Shown here: positions 5,857 through 6,874 of the stretch, in pieces
Numbering within the stretch: position 1 is the first letter of the stretch
Layout of the letters: each line of letters starts with the position of its first letter
NCBI GenBank assembly: GCA_038203025.1
Contig: JBBREK010000225.1
Location: forward strand, 1-6,874
Source of the DNA: UBA11346 sp038203025
Lineage (GTDB): Bacteria; Planctomycetota; UBA11346
Direction of reading: 5' to 3'
DNA: 6,874 bases
Program-made: the position numbers and the translations under genes
The notes under the pieces: generated by a model
What the model saw: only the letters and a program-made list of their open reading frames with translations
Database searches by the model: none
Told to the model about the DNA's origin: nothing

Positions 5857-6874
5857 TAGTGGTCCTCGTCAGTCTGTCTCTAACGTATCCAATCTCGCCC
5901 TTGCCCGTTTTACTTTTTCAAGGATGTCCGTTGCTTTTGCGGTCCAAATGAATGGCTTGGGTGCGTGGTTGTGGCGGTGCAGGTAGTTGTCGATGGCAGT
6001 GATGAGTTGATCGACGCTGTCGAAACAGTCGCGCTTGAGTCGGTTGTGGGTAAGGTCACGAAAGAATCGTTCTACCATATTCAGCCATGAGGCGCTGGTC
6101 GGCGTGAAGTGCATGGTGAATCGAGGATGGCGCTTGAGCCACCGCTGGACAACTGGGTGTTTGTGCGTTGCGTAGTTGTCGACGATCAGATGCAGGGTTT
6201 TGTCAGCTGGCGTTTTCTGGTCGATCAAGCGTAGGAACCGAAGCCATTCCTGGTGGCGATAACGTTCCATGCATGTGCCGATCACGGCCCCATCGAAAGC
6301 ATTGAGAGCAGCGAACAGCGTGGTGGTGCCATTGCGTTTGTAGTCGTGCGTCATGGTACCGCAGCGGTCCTTCTTGATCGGCAATCCAGGCTGCGTGCGG
6401 TCCAATGCCTGGATCTGAGACTTTTCATCGCAACTGAGCACCAGCGCATGCTCGGGTGGCGAAAGATATAGGCCGACAATATCTGGGGCATTTTCCGCAA
6501 AATGCTGATCATTCGAGACTTTGAATGTTTTTACCAGATACGGCTTCAACCCATGGGCGCGCCAGATACGGCCGACCGATGATGCACTGATCTTTAGTGC
6601 TCGCGAAAGACTCGGCGTACTCCAGTGCGTGGCGTTTTCAGGCTTGTCCTGCGTGGTCTTGCGCACCACTTCCAGGACCATCTCCGGGGACAAGCGCCGC
6701 TTCGTTCCGGAGCGAGGCGCATCCTTCTGAATGCCGGCGATGCCCAGTTGCAGAAATCTAGCACGCCATCGCGCAGCCTTTTGCCTAGTCATCCCAAGGT
6801 GCTCGGCGATTTCGATGTCCTGCTTCCCGGCCTCCGCCAACAATACCACCGCCGCTCGCTCCGCTATCCGAACC
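5857..6874 (-). mobile_element. IS630-family insertion sequence, partial (runs off the right edge)
   Basis: The element is defined by its transposase. Its other end lies beyond the window, so terminal inverted repeats cannot be compared. IS630-family elements insert at TA dinucleotides; a TA at 5857-5858, just beyond the transposase stop codon, is a possible left boundary, but this is a guess. The region is visibly less GC-rich than the neighbouring operon, which fits recent acquisition. Confidence 0.55.
5869..6874 (-). CDS. IS630-family transposase (5' end outside the window)
   Basis: This DDE transposase cuts and joins the ends of its insertion sequence. Counted from the in-frame GTG at 6847-6849, a helix-turn-helix region spans about 8-40 (DIEIAEHLGMTRQKAARWRA), with a second winged-helix region up to about 105. 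The catalytic core has Asp141 (SCDEKSQIQALDR), Asp224 (LIVDNYATHK) and Glu260 (SWLNMVERFF). The 35 residues between the second Asp and the Glu are the IS630/Tc1-like DD35E arrangement. The frame stays open from that GTG to the window edge and encodes VRIAERAAV, which aligns with the usual N-terminal region. The true start is therefore outside, with perhaps 10-25 residues missing. No frameshift or internal stop is visible, so it may be active. Codons are less GC-biased than in the neighbours. Confidence 0.95.
   Translation of the reverse strand, partial: VRIAERAAVVLLAEAGKQDIEIAEHLGMTRQKAARWRARFLQLGIAGIQKDAPRSGTKRRLSPEMVLEVVRKTTQDKPENATHWSTPSLSRALKISASSVGRIWRAHGLKPYLVKTFKVSNDQHFAENAPDIVGLYLSPPEHALVLSCDEKSQIQALDRTQPGLPIKKDRCGTMTHDYKRNGTTTLFAALNAFDGAVIGTCMERYRHQEWLRFLRLIDQKTPADKTLHLIVDNYATHKHPVVQRWLKRHPRFTMHFTPTSASWLNMVERFFRDLTHNRLKRDCFDSVDQLITAIDNYLHRHNHAPKPFIWTAKATDILEKVKRARARLDTLETD

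Overview
The window looks like chromosomal DNA from a high-GC Gram-negative bacterium, most likely a gammaproteobacterium. The reasons are strongly GC-ending codons in the main genes, a proteobacterial-type rmuC gene, tRNA genes with encoded CCA ends, and a periplasmic adaptor that only makes sense in a two-membrane cell. A finer assignment (for example purple sulfur bacteria) would be a guess.

Layout from left to right. Bases 1-307 hold no convincing gene and have a different codon composition from what follows. From about 308 to 748 (+) lies the C-terminal half of an AraC-family regulator whose sensor domain is missing. It converges on rmuC (2090 to 798, - strand), which encodes a membrane-anchored coiled-coil protein of the RmuC family. 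A short intergenic region carries a promoter for two tRNA genes on the + strand, tRNA-Val(TAC) and tRNA-Asp(GTC), closed by a strong intrinsic terminator at about 2405-2440. Next come about 165 bp that contain a long imperfect hairpin (2502-2587).

The right half is a three-gene operon on the - strand: membrane fusion protein (5658 to 4498), FtsX/MacB-type permease (4501 to 3290) and ABC ATPase (3293 to 2607). The genes overlap by ATGA and GTGA, so translation is probably coupled. Gene order and protein type match the devBCA class of tripartite ATP-driven exporters. No TolC-like outer-membrane partner is in the window, and the substrate cannot be told from sequence. Upstream of the operon, in the same orientation, is an IS630-family transposase with lower-GC codon use, whose N terminus runs off the right edge.

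Working together: the adaptor, permease and ATPase should form one envelope-spanning efflux or export machine. The other genes are a housekeeping DNA-maintenance gene, tRNAs, and signs of genome rearrangement (IS copy, regulator remnant). I see no clear undescribed multi-gene system. The least explained item is the hairpin element behind the exporter operon.
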